A stretch of DNA of 64,000 bases from Protonemura montana (Eukaryota; Arthropoda; Insecta; Plecoptera; Nemouridae). Positions 48,601 through 63,392 of the stretch are shown in pieces (the stretch's first letter is position 1; every line of letters begins with the position of its first letter). A model generated the notes under the pieces. The model ran no database searches and was not told the origin of the DNA. It saw nothing but the letters and a program-made list of their open reading frames with translations. The stretch covers positions 15,861,701 through 15,925,700 of the forward strand of contig OX387607.1 of NCBI GenBank assembly GCA_947568835.1, written 5' to 3'. The position numbers and the translations under genes were made by a program.

Positions 48601-51085
48601 ACGCGGTTGTCGACTGTTTTATGAGCGCTAGCGTTAAGTTGGTAGCGTTGTCGACAAGTTGAGGACGCTTCTTGGGGAAAACCTTGGTGACGGGCTGATC
48701 GCTCGTTAATACAGCTGTTCGTTAGACAATTTTTCACATCACGTTTTAATTTCAACTAAATACTTCCGCGGTATTAAACGGGCTCGTGTTGAAAGAAGCA
48801 AAAGAGTTTATCTTCTATCTCCATCTCTCTCGAGAGATTGGCAACATGTAAAACATTTTGATTTCATCTCATGAAATAGTTTGTGTTAAGAAAGCTTCTC
48901 TGTTGATCGCAATGAATGGCCACAGAATGCAATTCAATTTCCATCCAAAACCTCAGACAGAATCAATTTATTTTGTTAGATATGTTGCATCCAAAGCGTT
49001 CAAAAACAGACTAAAATGAATAGATGCAATAGAAATGCTCGGAAATTTAAATTTGGAAGAAAATCTTTTAGTAATACCACACCATTTCACCTTCCACTTT
49101 TCAGTCCATAAAAGTTAAAAAGTCTAGAACTGACCCGTAAATCTCGTACAACATAACCCTACTTTTCGTGGTCGCCGCACCATTTAGAGATCTGAAATGG
49201 CAACATTTTATGAGACAATTTGTCTTGCCAGGCGCCCCCCTTTTTATTCGTCGCCGTGCCCGGGATTCGCTGTCGCCGAGCACGGGATTTACGAGATGAC
49301 TTGAAGGATGTAGCAATCGTGAATGGAATGTTAAATTTGTCTAAACTAAACCGTCGCCTTCTCTAAAACACGCCGCGTGTTCTGCACAAAACCAAGTCAT
49401 GAGGTAGTTTTACAAGCTATTACACTAATTCAGTAATTAATCTAATGCAACGTCCACGCGCACGTTCTCATGTCAACGGTATATTGTTTCGATTTAACAC
49501 GTGTTAATTGCATTCACGATTTGCCGACGCTCATAGTGAGAATTGGTGAACGATTAAATATGAACATGCAAAAAACAATTTCACTCGAGTTAATTCCAGC
49601 TTCAAACTACATTTTAATGAAGTTCTTTTTATTAAAAACCATATGCAGGTCAACAATTTTCCGGTACATCATATTCTGAACGTCTTTAACCTCAAAAAAC
49701 AGATGCTTCAGTTGAAAAAATTCAATAAAATGAATTGATCATAAATAACGATACAGAATTGGACAGAAGCAAAACCTAGTTTGAAAATACAGTCAAACAA
49801 GACCTGGACTGAAGTGGCCAAAGGCAAAACAATAAAACTAATGACGGATGCATGTCCCATTTAGGAAATAAATCAGTTTAATGTATCATTTTAAACTACC
49901 CCCGAGGGAGTCTGTCCCTTTAATGGTGTGAAAAAGCATCCCTCATGCATGCTCTTTTATCCTGGGTTTAAATTTGCCGAGCCCAACCCCATTAACCACG
50001 ACCCTACAGTAAATATAAAGACAGAAGAGTCGACCTGGGATGTAAGTGTTGACAAACATGGGCCGGAATGGCGTCGAATGACAAGACTTGCTGAAATTAC
50101 AGTCTGAAATCGTAATTTATTACCACAGGGAAATCACACGGCCGGCTGGGACAGAAACCGTTGGAAGTCAGAGCTTAGTCATGTTCCTGATCTTGCTCTA
50201 CTCTGGGTTTCATCAAAATGTCGGGACGTCTAGTCGGGAGAGTCGTTACTCTAGTCGCTCAAGAGAGAGAGAAATCAGCAAAGGGGATTTTTGTAAACTT
50301 AAAAACACATTACACCTTATGAAGTAAAGACATGTGCTTGTTTATTTGAGCTCGGCTGTCATGTCTGGCAATAAAATCACATTTTGACACATTTCTTTGC
50401 TTGCAGCTTTGTCAATATGTCTCGGATCAAGCTTGCGGATTGATAATTTCCGATTGAAAATCTTAAATTTACAAGTTAAACGATCCTGTTTGGAATAAAT
50501 TTGTCAATTTTTCGACATATCCATGCAACACGGCTCCATTAAAATAGTTGATCCCCCATAAAAAGAATTGCCATGAGTTTGCACAGAGTGGCAGCTTTTT
50601 GCTATCTTGATAGATGACTTAAAACACTCAGCCCGACGCCTGTTGAACGTTTCAAGTGTTCGACTCCACCCCAATATGGTTAACAGCCTGCTGATCCCGA
50701 GACACTTTCCCGACCACTTTCCCGAGAACATCTTCAGTTTGATGGCTTCATGGGCTTCATGGGTCATTGAGGCAATCATGGCGTTCAACCAGAGACGTTT
50801 AGACGTTCTTAAGGCACACTTGTCATGGTTTGTAGACAAAACACTGATCATTCATCTTAAATTAAGCACTAAACAGTTTTCAAGTGATTTCAGACCGTGC
50901 TATATAAGATTTCCTTTTTCTAAGCGGAGTCCAAAATCGGTTTGCTGGGTGCATTACTGCATGTACTGCACTTTGATTAAATAATTGCGTTCATATATTA
51001 GATCAGAGTAATGTACAGACAAATCAATTCAATTTTACACGACAAAAATTATTGTAGCTATTTTTTTTAGGTTTTACCGATTTTA
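45601..51085. other. Gene-poor stretch
   Basis: A GC-richer block lies at 45600-45840 without an open frame of interest. At 50504-50984 both strands stay open for more than 110 codons without a motif. No splice-consistent gene was found. Confidence 0.4.
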
Positions 51086-51091
51086 TTTCGT

Positions 51092-51345
51092 TGATTCTCG
51101 CAGATTACTCGCATTTAAGACTGAATTACGCTGAAATAATCATCATTGATGCTAATCACAACGATTTGTAGACATTTCACGATATTTTAAATCGTAATTA
51201 CGAATCGTTAACCATTTTTTTAACGACCGTAAACGCAATCGGGTGTCACCAACCATTACCAAATATCACCGGCTAGTTTGCTCAGCAGAAAGCTTAAGAT
51301 AAACGCTATGACTCTGGCTTTATAAACCCAATGATGCAATGCTTT
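51092..51345 (-). mobile_element. Old diverged copy of element F3
   Basis: ATTCTCGCAGATTACTCGCA, CACAACGATTTGTAGACATT, TTTTTTAACGACCGTAAACG, a worn 60-bp unit (CAATCGGGTGTCACCAACCA) and the outer flank (CTATGACTCTGGCTTTATAA) keep the same order as the 14.3-kb copy. Confidence 0.6.
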
Positions 51346-54140
51346 TTCTTGTGAAAAAAGCAAAAAAAGCTATCTGCTGTACGGTAAATTCACAAGGCTC
51401 CAGTTGATTTAATATTTTGAAAGCTTCCCTCCGGATCTTAGCAAAGATGTTTGAGTCAGCGCTGCGTGAAAGTATCTGTGCCTAATGCCGGGTAATTCAC
51501 GGCGGTGCTGGCTTCTTTGATATCGAGGTTTTCTTCTCTGGTTAGAACAACTCGCGAGGCGGAACGCGCCCCCCGAGTGACATCCAAAGACCGCTCGACA
51601 CGTCGTTAATGTGTCTTTTAGTAGGCTATGAGAAAATAAACTGATATGTGTTAGCAGCAGTGCGACTGGGATCTTCTTTAAGATGCATTTAATGTTTAGA
51701 TAGAGTTTGTGGCTTTCAATTGACTATCTGATGAGATGCTGTGTTACATGATTCCCGATGCTTGAGGTTAAAAAATGAGACGCTTACCGGTTTGGTTATC
51801 AAAATCGTCCGGGTGGAAATTTGGTCAAGCTCGAGCCGTTTTTTTCAACTGACCGAAAGGGTTGTTAAAAAAAAACTGTAATTTTTTTTATAAATGATAA
51901 ATGAAAGAAACTTTTATGGAAATAATTTGGTAATGCGTAGTAAATTACAGTATTTGTAGCTAGCAGCAGGCTTATGATCGAGCGTATACACAAGTTTTAA
52001 AATAGCGATTCAAAGAAACACTTGAAATTTTTTTGAATTTACAGTTTTTTGGTTCTAAAGTTCTGGAAAAAAAGGGGAACAGCTCTGTCCATGTTCACTT
52101 TAAGACATTTCGTTCCACCTGCTTCACGAAAATAGACCAGTTATTAGCCCAATATGGCATCGTGAAGATCTCGACCAAGCCAGTGTTAACTCCGTGAAAG
52201 TCTTTACAAGCCATCATCGAAAAACACCATATGCTTTTCACACTAAATAAAAAAAACACATCCTATTTTCACTATTTTTTTTTTACAATTCAACAATGAC
52301 GCTATGTTTATTCTTTGTACATTAAGTGCATATGTCAACGTTCTGTTGGTTTTGGCTGCCAATTCATTTGGTTGAGAGATTAATTAGTTTTTTCTTCTTC
52401 TTGTAGATGGCTTGTTTTGCCACATCTTTGGGCAGCTACCAAGTTGTCCCTGCTTCTGTCCACCTGCCCAAGGAGTCTAGATTAGCTCATTAGCCGGATA
52501 GAGAAACGGCGGCTAGATTCGTTCTCCCGTAAAGATGTCGTTAGTCGTATTAGCCTAGAGCAGTTAACAGACTTGATAAGCTTAACCTTTAAATCGAGGA
52601 ATAGCGCCAAGAAAATTGGCAACAACTTTACATTAGTGAAGCTTTGAAAAGCATAGGAAACACAAATAAATCTTCACTCAAAAGCTTGTAACGTATTTTT
52701 GGGAAAAGTGACGCTGGGAAATTGCTTTATGAACTGGGTTTAAAAAAAAAATTGCTGTCGTAATTATACGGATTTTTAGCGGAAAACTGTGATGAAAATG
52801 AGCCAATGATTGTTTCCTGCACAGCTTTGAAAGGTAAAGAAGCCATGCTTTGCCAAGAAAACAATATTTGATTGTCTGAACCCAATTTGTGTTCATTTTT
52901 ATGACGGTTCCCTTGCTCAGAACCGAATACTGTTATTACTGTGTTTTTAAATTATGATTTGCAGGCTTTATTTTTTTTAATTAGTGAATCGGAAATTCGA
53001 GCAGTTTGATATTAAGTTATTATGAAGAAGGGTTTCCATCTGAAATCGTGCGATGAAGATGCAAGACGACACGCACGAGACACGTCTGAGCATGGCCACC
53101 CAAGATTTGAAAATAATTACATGGATTAAGTTTTAAAATGAAATGACACTGAAATTCAACACGCGCCACCCTGTCATTAAAGACCAACGGACTTTTGACA
53201 TAAATATATTTTCGTTCAGAAACGAGGACTCGATTTTCGGTAAGTAACGTATTTGCGGTATATGTCAGTAAATCCGTTTCATGTACTACATGAATTACAG
53301 CGTATGGTCGCTTGTAATTAGCCGTCTAATTATGATCGTGATGAAATCGGTGAAATTAGTCAACGCGAGGCTTATTTTTAGCAATTACTAAAAGCCAGAA
53401 CGGATGACTTTAAATTACTAACATCTCGTTTTAATTTAGAAAGGTAAGCGATTAATCTTAACTGTATTTGATCAATAAAACGTACATTTGATATCTCTAT
53501 TTATTACGAACTGTGCTCAGATAAATACAGAATAGTTTTATTTTAAATAGAAAAGTAAATGTCTTCTAACATCCGCATTGACCTCAATTAGAATTTCATA
53601 AGTGAATTAAAATGCGAACTTTGATGTTAATAGCAAGTGTGATTATATTGCTTGGATTAAAGGCAAGCAGCAAATGAACGTGACCATCTTATGAATTGGG
53701 ACCCAACACAGATTTAATTTTAAATGAAGATTCAAGATACGCTCTTAAGTTTTAATACTCGTGGCATGAGATGTTGGACATGCGGCGTTATGTGAGATTA
53801 TATTTGCAGTTTTGACACAAACTAAGATCTCATCCAGGAAATTGGATGCTGAGCGTGGACCACCCCGTTGTTGCGTCGAGACAAAAGCTTGCCAGGAAAG
53901 TCACATGTCACGCTGTGGACGAATCATTTCAAAACTCTACATAGTTTTTTTTTTTTGTGACTTTCTGTGTGGTTCATGGTTATGATCGAGTTGTTGACTC
54001 AGATGTTATTTTATTTGCGAATTAATGTTACAATTTTTATTCACTTTTTATTCAACGTGGTGTTCGTAATATCGGTTATAGGCAAAGTTAAGGTATAGCC
54101 ACAAATTGAACGATGTCAAAAATTTGAAAATTATAAGCAT
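51346..54140. other. No gene or repeat recognised
   Basis: AT-rich unique-looking sequence. Only short frames, such as the minus one at 52678-52896, with no motif. Confidence 0.4.
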
Positions 54141-54149
54141 TATGATGGT

Positions 54150-54420
54150 TTTTAGACTCATGTCTACTTGATCTAAACTTAGCACTAGTTTTAACAAAAA
54201 CTATTTGAAATGGGTTTTGAATGCTAAGTGAAGAACAACTAAATTTCCCAACGTTTCGTAACATGTACCTGTTACTTTATCAAGGGTAACTAGGATTTAT
54301 TAAGGGACTGCTCTTACCCTTGATAAAGTAACAGGTACAAGTAACGAAACGTTGGGAAATTCAGTTGTTCTTCACTTAGCATTCAAAACCCAGTTGAAAT
54401 AGTTTTTATTAAATTAAATT
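54150..54420. mobile_element. F2 palindrome, longest copy
   Basis: The left arm at about 54200-54289 (CAAAAACTATTTGAAATGGG, TTCCCAACGTTTCGTAACAT, GTTACTTTATCAAGGGTAA) is matched by its reverse complement at 54314-54408, around a loop of about 24 bp. A left extension carries TTTTTAGACTCATGTCTACT. No coding capacity. Confidence 0.8.
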
Positions 54421-57400
54421 AAGTGTTACTTTGCATTGTAAAAGATGTGGTTTTGCTATTAATTAGCTAAGGTTTTAATTAACTCTATAATCTTACTAAA
54501 ATCAATGATAAGCAAAACAACTTCATTTCTTCATCCAACAAACTAACAAAATCTGACTCCCGTCGTCTCGTGACATTCCCTATAAAAAATACTAAAATCC
54601 AAAAGCAAATAAATGAAATCATCTTCAAAATCCCACTCGTGCTCCAACATTTTTAGAATATTTTAACACCACAGCCATGAAATTAACTTATATAAATGTT
54701 TGTTTTAGTAATAACCCGTAGATCCGTCCTCATATTAACATCCAACCCTACGCACAAATAACTTTCAAGCTTCCTATTTTTAAATTCGTGTAGAGATTCT
54801 TTGATGCAGCATTTGACAAAATGAGCCCGCTATATTTGTGTCAACTGTAACTCGTGGGCTTGTATCTTGTATTACCCGTCAACATCCCCTACTAAAGATC
54901 ACCCCCCAATGTTGCTAATAGCTGAAATCTCATCAACTCACTCCCTGCGTAACGCACCGAACATATTGACAAGCCTCCATTACGCACAATTACTTCCCCT
55001 AAATAAACACACACGCTGCATCCAATATAATAATCTCGGTAATCAATTTTACAATCGATAAGTCACCGAACAATTGATTATAAAATCAACACATGAACGG
55101 TTTTCGATTATTTTGTTTGATCTAGCGTATGACCTTACTAATTATCTTGGTTTAATGAAGAGGGGTGATTAACGACGGATAATTCGCATCGGTGAATTTC
55201 ATTTCGTTGCCAGAAATTCTCAGCTCAAAAGTGAAAAAAAATTTGAAAATGTTTCTTGCTTGTGAATGGCGAGCTTGTGATACTGGGGTGAAATAATTCT
55301 AAAATCCATGTCTTTTACGAGCCTTGTTTTTGATCGCTGCTTCTTATCACCTGAACAACGATATCCATCAAGAAAATAACAAGAAGACAGAAGAAACGGA
55401 AGGAATTTTAATGTCAATCTTGAAAAACGGCGCCATGTTTTGTGTCCCATGAGCGCATTGATACGAAATTCCTCTCAACTCGAAAAAGCAAACGATTTTC
55501 CATCGAACCCAAGATAAGTGCCGCGTGAAACGACGTTTAATTTCGCTGACAAGAAAAGAAAACGCTCTCGGAATTTCCACGCGCGACTTTTCCGAGCGGC
55601 CATTAACAAGGCAAGTGTCGTTTCCACGGTAAACGCTTCACAAATTGTATTTATTGAAGCGAAATTTCATTTTGAAATATATTCTCTTATAGATCGCCGT
55701 TAAGAGGCTTCGTTGCTCGTAAATCAGGAAGCCTTTGTTATGTCGAGGCAGGTATTTGATCGGCAGCTTTGATGAATCGTAGTGACACAATCACTTGGGT
55801 GACAATCATTTTTAAACGCCTCCACCCATCGGATCAATGTGACTAACCTAGGGAGGGGATAAGAGAGGGGGAAGCCGCTTTTATAAACGATCAAACGTGA
55901 GACCATTTAACATCAGGAATCTTCCCTATTCATTTCATCGGGCGTTTTATCGGCCAGGAAGCACCAGGACCAAGTCGACCATAGGATAAAACTGTTAATC
56001 TGGTTTTATTGAAAAATGCAGCTGCACCAAATTTTGCCATTGTTGCATACGAATTATTTGCCAGGGTTGTGAACTTAGTTAGGGAGTGTTAATGAGCTGG
56101 CCTAATCGAAGAGTATTCACGAGGGGTGTTTTTTTTTATTAGATTTATAGAAATATCGACATTAATAGAACGCGTCAAATTTGCACCAAGTTTCTTAAAA
56201 ATGTACAAGCCAAAACCTCGACCGAAACCACGACGCCATCACAGCCCAACAATTCCAAACCGACGCTTTTCTCCAACGACGTCGACGCTTAGACAATTCT
56301 AATAAATCGCCACGACGCCAGGCGTCCGCCCTTTACCCCCACCTCCTAAAAAAAAACATTCCCCTTTCTCTGCACTTCATCCCTCCCCCTTCCACACTCG
56401 CCCGATGCCACCCCTGCTCTCCACACAACTGCGCTAACACTCAGGCGTTGCTTTGAAATACGTCACCGCGTCGCGACGTCGGGCGTCCTTTCGACGTGGC
56501 AAACCTATTTTCCACACGATTTCCTTCGAATCAACATTTTCCCTCGCTGCTTGGCTGTGTCACAGTTTGCTGGGACCAAGTACAGGGTGTTTATCCTACA
56601 CACACAGAGATACTTCAGAACAAAGACTTTAGCGCTGTAAGCCACTCCCTGGCTGGTAATTTTACCTCAAGTTAAACTGGAATCATCTTATGCTCAAACT
56701 TATTGCACATTAAATATGAATTATGTTAATAAGTTGCATAATTAAGATGCCTTTTGTTGATGCAATGCATTATCCCGTTTAAAATTAGATGCACTAAACG
56801 GAGTGCTATAACAATTGCTAATAGATGGTTCATTTTTTTACTACTCTGTGAACGATTGTTAAAAATATGAGTATTAATATCTGTTAAATTACTTTTCAAT
56901 GCTATTTCAGTAATCAATTTTGTAATAGGCTCTAGTTTCTATGTTAAAATATGTTGGGTAATAGAATAATTGCATTTGTCAAGCTAATCGAGAGCATGAT
57001 TGGATGATTGTGTTTGATTCGAGAGTGTCTGCCTGGAAATAAATTTAATGAAAGGGTTGTAAAAGGATCCTTGCTGTAATCGTGTCATTTTAGTGTCCGA
57101 TTGCACCTCCTATTCCAACACAAACATTGGCAACAGCTGGGATCTGAGAAGAATAGCCGGTGCCTTTGTTGTTGGCTGGATCATTCTCGCTTTATTCTAC
57201 AAGTTTATTCAACAGCTTAGCCTCCCCTAAAAGCACAAATTGCTTTAGAATTGTATAAATATATACTTTAATGCGATTCCAATTTAGAATTCAGAACTAG
57301 TGATACAATAATAAATTTTTTAATGGATGGAGAGAGTCGTTTTATTCCAGTTTTTAACGAAGCATATCTCCAATTTTAACTAATTTATCTCACTGTCCTC

Positions 57401-60400
57401 TGATTTTTAAAAACTCATAAACTGTATGACTAATATTTGTCGAGTTTTGTGCAGAACGGCTATTTTAAGTAAACCGGATCTTGCATGGATCCAATTACAA
57501 GATTAATTAATTAATGCACATTCGATCTAATGCTCATAATGATAGGAGTCGGGCGAGATTTGCCACACTTGATGAGGCACCAATTAAACCGTGTTCATCT
57601 AATAAAGACACCGACAAGATGGCCACGACGAACACAGCCGCGATTGTGCTTAGTTAGCTACGAAAGACAACGAGAAAAAAACGAGACAAAACGATTTAAC
57701 AAAAAGGAAAAGAACCCAGAAACAAAAGTTTTGTTTCCGATGCTGGATCATAATGTTCTGGGTCTTTCTTGTGTGAAATAAACATTTTTATCAGCAGAAT
57801 AAAGCTGGCTTTTCGAGGTTTTCTTAGCTATATAACAATGGTTCGGTTTCGTGCCGCCAGGCCGCGCCAAACTCTGCGATCCATGGAGCAGTTCAAACAA
57901 TCGACCACACAATGGCGGCGGTTACGATGCTACATGGTCAAAGCTTTATTCGGCTAAATTGAAATGTCGCTGATGTTATTGGAGCCAATGATCCGAAAAA
58001 AAAAGCAACGGCGGATATAATTTGATTTACTACAACCAAGCACTAATTTCTTTTAACATCTCTGAAAGGTAACACCTAGCTCGGTGCTTCTTTTTTACGC
58101 GCTATCGCATAGAGATCCCAAATTAGTTTCTCATGTCCACCTTTGAAATGTTCTGTCCGGGCTGAGATCGTGTTCGAGACGTGCAATATGGCGTTCGTTT
58201 TCAATCCCGCTCTGATGGATTTTTTGAATGACTGTATAACCGAAATACGGTGCTGAAAGGGGTCAGCGTGTCCCCTCGTTTGGGGGGAAGGGCACGAAAA
58301 TAAGCCGTGTGCTTTGGATAACAGGATAGGAATCACATCATGCTACTTTGATAATCAATTTCAGTCTATAGGGGAGCGATATATTGTAACGAGAGGTACA
58401 ACCAATGTAAAGAACTGTGATGGAGCTAAAAAAAGACCCACCAATATTGTGTTTTCTACAAGTTAACAAAACTAAACTCCCGTTCACGTTAACAACGATG
58501 GGCACCGAGGTGTGCGATCTAATTAATCAATCACGTGACCTCATCTAAATAAAAACAACATGCGCGCATATAAGCATTGTAAATTGTAATGAAATTAGAC
58601 AAAGTATAATTTGTCTTGTCTCTGTTTTTGGAAGGCATGGGTTGTGTGTAACGAATGGACATCCGGCCGGCGAGGACTCGAAACCTCGGCCACGTGGCAG
58701 GTGATTTGTTAGCTCCCGCGCGGGACAGTGGTGACGCTCGCAGGACCAGGATCGGATTCAGGATCGTCCAGGACAATCGTCTGAATCTTGGCATAGAATC
58801 GGAACACGCGGGCTTTTTAAATGTATCAGTGCATGTTTTTTGAATGTTTATCAATTGTAGTCTTGAAAATTGAAGACATTTTCAGTTGCTTTTGCACTGA
58901 AAAATTGCTTGAAAAAGTTTAAAATACTGTAAAATTCCGTATTTACAATTGCAATCAGGTGGCATGGCTTCAATTTCGGACAGATTTTAAGATAATTGGC
59001 CAGACTTTATCGCCGATTTGCGCATTGGTGCTTGAATATAATAAGCTTGCGGTCGTGAAGAGGAAGATCCACGCCAATTGCTAGAACTTCAGTCATTTTT
59101 CTTTGGTATAAAAACCCTTTGTGCGACTCATGAGCGCGTGATCAAAGTACAAATCTTGATTTATCATTAATCGGTCGAGTTAAAAAGCAATTGATGATAA
59201 AAGATGTTTGTTTCTTGACATCCTAACCTCACTCTTGAGTGCTCAGCGTCTTTGCGCCAGCCATAGATTTTTAAGTAATTAATTATCGCTCTCCGCGGCT
59301 TCAGATTACGGTAAGTGGTCCTCGACTTCCAAAAGATTTTAGGCAAAACTTAGCGCTCTCAAGACTTTGATCGCTTCCGAGTCGAATCGTAAAATGGAAA
59401 TGAACCTTAAGTGGCGTTTGTCCAATCGTAAAATGTACCGAATTCAATTGAATCTATTTCGCGTTGCTTGTATCAAGAATGGGTTAGATAGGTTCATGAA
59501 AAGACGACAAAAGGCAAGATGGTAAGTGGCAAAACTTGGCCTGTCGTTATAAAAGTGCAACATGGCCTTTAATCCATTTTAAAAGAACAGACGTATTACA
59601 TTATGATATTGGATCATGTCAAAGTTAAAAGATAAATTAACTTTGAGTCGGTACCGCCGCTTGCCAGCCAATGGTAAGCTGCTTTAAAAACCAGGACAAC
59701 CCCTTAATTTAAAAGCGATAACATTATTGAAAGGTTTAGTGCTTTTAGAGGCACGGGGTGCTTCTGCCATTCAGTGCTTCTTCCATCTGCTTCTTCTCTT
59801 TTAATAAGCACACTTAATTATGGGAACAAAAAATATGTACACCGCTTTTGTTTCGGTTCAGATGGTTGGTTTTGGATTCAAAATGGCGGTATACGAATTA
59901 GAGTTTCTGAATTTGAGTTGCTAAGCTAGTAGTCGTTGCATTTAAATTGTCAATTAGTTAGTTATAACTTCGGTAATCGAAAGGTTGATTAAAAAATCGT
60001 TGTGCAGTATGAACCGAACTGAACTTTTGAAGAAAACAAGCACAAGTTCATTTTTAAACGCCAGCTAGAAACAGTTATCTCTAATTCATTGTCTTCACGT
60101 GATTATGGGCAAGTTTCTGTAATCTTTTCGCTTTTTGTTCATTGAATATTTATTTAGCACTGTTGTTGAACAATGTATTTGTAATTGTATTGTACTGTAG
60201 ATCTGCATAATGCCGTTCACAAGATAAATCTTTGTTTCTCTGCCAGTCAGCCTCGTTAACGCTGTTTGTTTACAAAACTTTTGATGCTTTATTATAAAGC
60301 AATTAGAGTAACAACTTTTGTACACCACGCTATGGAAAGATCGTCCATCATGTTCTCATCACGGGATGTGCATAACTAATTCTATGATTAATCTCAGGTG

Positions 60401-61030
60401 AATTAGATCTGATAGCGTATTTATAGATATGCAAAGAAAAAACACATACATTTTTTATAATTAGTCTTTAAATTCTTGCTAAGTATAGGAAAAACTGCTG
60501 CGGTGAAAAGCGGACATGAATTTTCGCTAAACATGCGGGGAATATTTTATTTTCTTTGATTAAATAGAAACTAATGTGAAATCAATCCGGGAGATTTGAT
60601 AAAAACTTGCTGCTTAAAATGATTTGTAATTAGAGTAACCTCGCTAACGAGCATCGTTCATCAAAATGAAGCCAACTCAAACTATGGGCTGGTATATCAC
60701 GATAGGTATTAGGCGGGGAAATAATTAGATTGGCCTCATCTTCGTTTGCATACACGAGCTATGATTTGGTTACCAATTTAAGGGTCGCTGCCCCCCGTTT
60801 TATCCGACTTACTGACTGTAATAAGATCAGTGAATGTGTAATTAGGCTTGGGGCTGTTACGTTGCGAGTGCTTTTCATGGGGGTAACTTCGTTTAGGTTG
60901 CATTGACCCGTTGCCAGCTCGTGTACCGAAATGAGTACAATTGTGCAAATTTATGTTGAACTGTTGAAAATGTTGAATTGTAATATAGGAATTAACAAGC
61001 AAGTATGAGATTTATTAAAAGAAAATATAT
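54421..61030. other. Gene-poor stretch
   Basis: No recognised gene. A pyrimidine-rich block lies at 56320-56440. AAGATG|GTAAGT near 59520 puts an ATG directly against a donor-like site, but nothing links it to an exon. A B-box-like piece (minus, GGTTTCGAGTCCTCGCC) lies near 58665-58690 without an A box. Confidence 0.4.
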
Positions 61031-61455
61031 ACACATGACCAGTTCTGTTCGGGAGAGAGGTTGGAGGGATTGAAGTTAAGCAACACTGTGCTGAGTCGGG
61101 TATTGGATGGGTGACCATCACACACATGACCAGTTCTGTTCGGGAGAGAGGTCGGAGGGATGAAAGTTAGTACAGCAACTTCACTCGCCTTGCTTATCAA
61201 CCTCTCGACAGCATGGATTTGTGGAGGAATCCTGTTGTTCGCGTTGTACCGTCCTTCGGAAGGGACGTGAAGCCGGTGGTCCCCTTGGTCTTCGACAGGA
61301 GTAGGCTACGTGCCGGCACCGGGTTTTCCCTCCTCCCTTGTAGGCTAGGTTAGGTTCATCATCATCCTCATCATCATCCACTCATTCACCGAGGCCATTA
61401 GACCAGTGCCGCATGGCCAGATGTTTAAACAGTGCGTCTTTAAACACCACAAATA
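61031..61455 (+). mobile_element. 5S-derived SINE, copy 5
   Basis: One full 5S-like head unit (GTTAAGCAACACTGTGCTGA, GGTATTGGATGGGTGACCAT) plus part of a preceding one is followed by the body (CCGTCCTTCGGAAGGGACGT) and a CATCATCATC stretch. The tail is AACAGTGCGTCTTTAAACAC. It is the closest relative of copy 1. Confidence 0.85.
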
Positions 61456-63390
61456 ATAAAAGAAAAAAGTCAATTGTATAATTTATCTTATCTAAGAAGC
61501 TTGTTGACTTTCTGGCGAAAGAAACAAATATTAAAAATACAATTAAGCAATGAAATTTTTTAATTTGATTTTTACCCAACCAGGCGACCAGCTTTTATAG
61601 TTGCACGTTAAGGATTTAACAGACCGTTAACAAAAGAAAAACATATTCCGATTTGCTGTTGCCAAGCGAATAACAAGTTAACGAACTGTTAGGTAGCTAA
61701 CGGACCACAAACCGGCCGGGAACGTATTCCTGTAAACTCATATGAAAACTGTTGTCGTGACTTCTTCACTTTAATTCCGTTTAATAATTTGACATGAATC
61801 TCTTAAATTACTTTAACGAGTAGCTCATTAACGCATTTCACTACTTATCAACTTTCATTAGAGATTTTTCTCGTTTTGGGAATTTTTGAAATCCGGTATC
61901 AGAATATGACATGGTAATTACGGTTATTATGAGTGTACGTTAATTATATTGTTTTAAAAGATCTTTTTACGCCATTAATTTCAATGTAGCGTTTTCTGAG
62001 ACTTTTTAAGACAGGTTTTGCAAATATTTTCAAATATTTTCAACAATAATTTGTCATTCTTGTATCCTAGCTTCCACCGGATTGCATTGACAATTGTAGC
62101 TCGCATGCATTGCGTGAAAACTCATTTGAAAATTGAACTCAAATTCTTCAAAAGATCATTTAACAACGATGCATCTTAAACAGAAAAAAAACTCATTCAG
62201 AAAACTTGAATTTAAACTCTAAGCGATTAATAAATTAAAATCGTACACAATTTCCAGTTGCACCTTGATAATTGATCGATGTCATTTTCTTTGTCGGTGT
62301 AATTATAAAAAGCAAGTTTCTTATCCATCTCTCTCTTTAACTCTCTGGGGCATCGCTCTCTTCTTTGGCAAAATTACAATAATAATGTTCACTTTTTACC
62401 TCGCTTTATTTCGATTTACCCTTTGCAAACGTGTCATTAAACTCCCTTTCATGAACATTGCTCTGCAGCAAAGACACTATATAGTCAGGTACATCAGCAT
62501 TGTCTATGAAGAGCAAGGAATGCCATGGCTAGAACCAATTACCGTCCAATTAGTTTAGTACCCATGAGCATGATTATCAAAACAGGCATTGTTTAAAACA
62601 TATACTGTCAATTACCACACACTTTCCGCCATTTTGTTTCGGCACCTAATTAAAAGGCGGTCTCTACCAGTGCATTGTGTTCAATTAGTTTGAAACTAAC
62701 CGAGCTGGACGAAGAATTGGTTTTATATTTGAGAGATTTTAAAACAACGGATAATTGTGAATGCCTTTTTAAGCTTTCCATTGATTGTTTTCCTATTTAT
62801 TTTATATGTTTCGATCGTGGACAGAACAATGCATTCTAATTGATTAGCTGAAATTGATTGCCGTTTTAAACGCTCTTTTCATAGCAAGCAATTTACTTAT
62901 TTTCTTTCCACGTCAATTTATTTCCCTGTTTTTCTTTTAACTTGTCTCTCCAAAGCAAATGAGTGCAATAAATCCAGCAATACCCAATCAAAATCTCTTA
63001 CAATTCATGTACCTACCTATATAGCTATATATTTTAGAAGGTTGAAAACCAAGATGGCTGAAAATGTAATTTTGATTTTTCTTTTGGCGTGGAAAGCTTG
63101 GAAAACTCCTCCCTTCAGCCAACAGAAGTAACGCCTATGCGAAGAGGAAATGAATAACGTGATCAACACGCCAGGCCACTAACTTACGCTATAACTAAGT
63201 ATTAAATTATTCCGTATCAAAATCTGGCATCGGTTGCATGTGGAATTCAACGTCAGTCTGATTCGACCCACGATCAGGATTATAAATATAAGTCAGAATA
63301 AACACAAGAGCAAGAAATAAACTTCTTCACGAAATAACGCACTTTCGTTTAATTGGGATTTATAACGCACTTATAAAGTAAATCCGAGAT
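61456..63390. other. No gene recognised
   Basis: AT-rich. A 25-codon plus frame near 63053 starts in good context (AAGATGG) but is too short to call. Confidence 0.4.
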
Positions 63391-63392
63391 AG

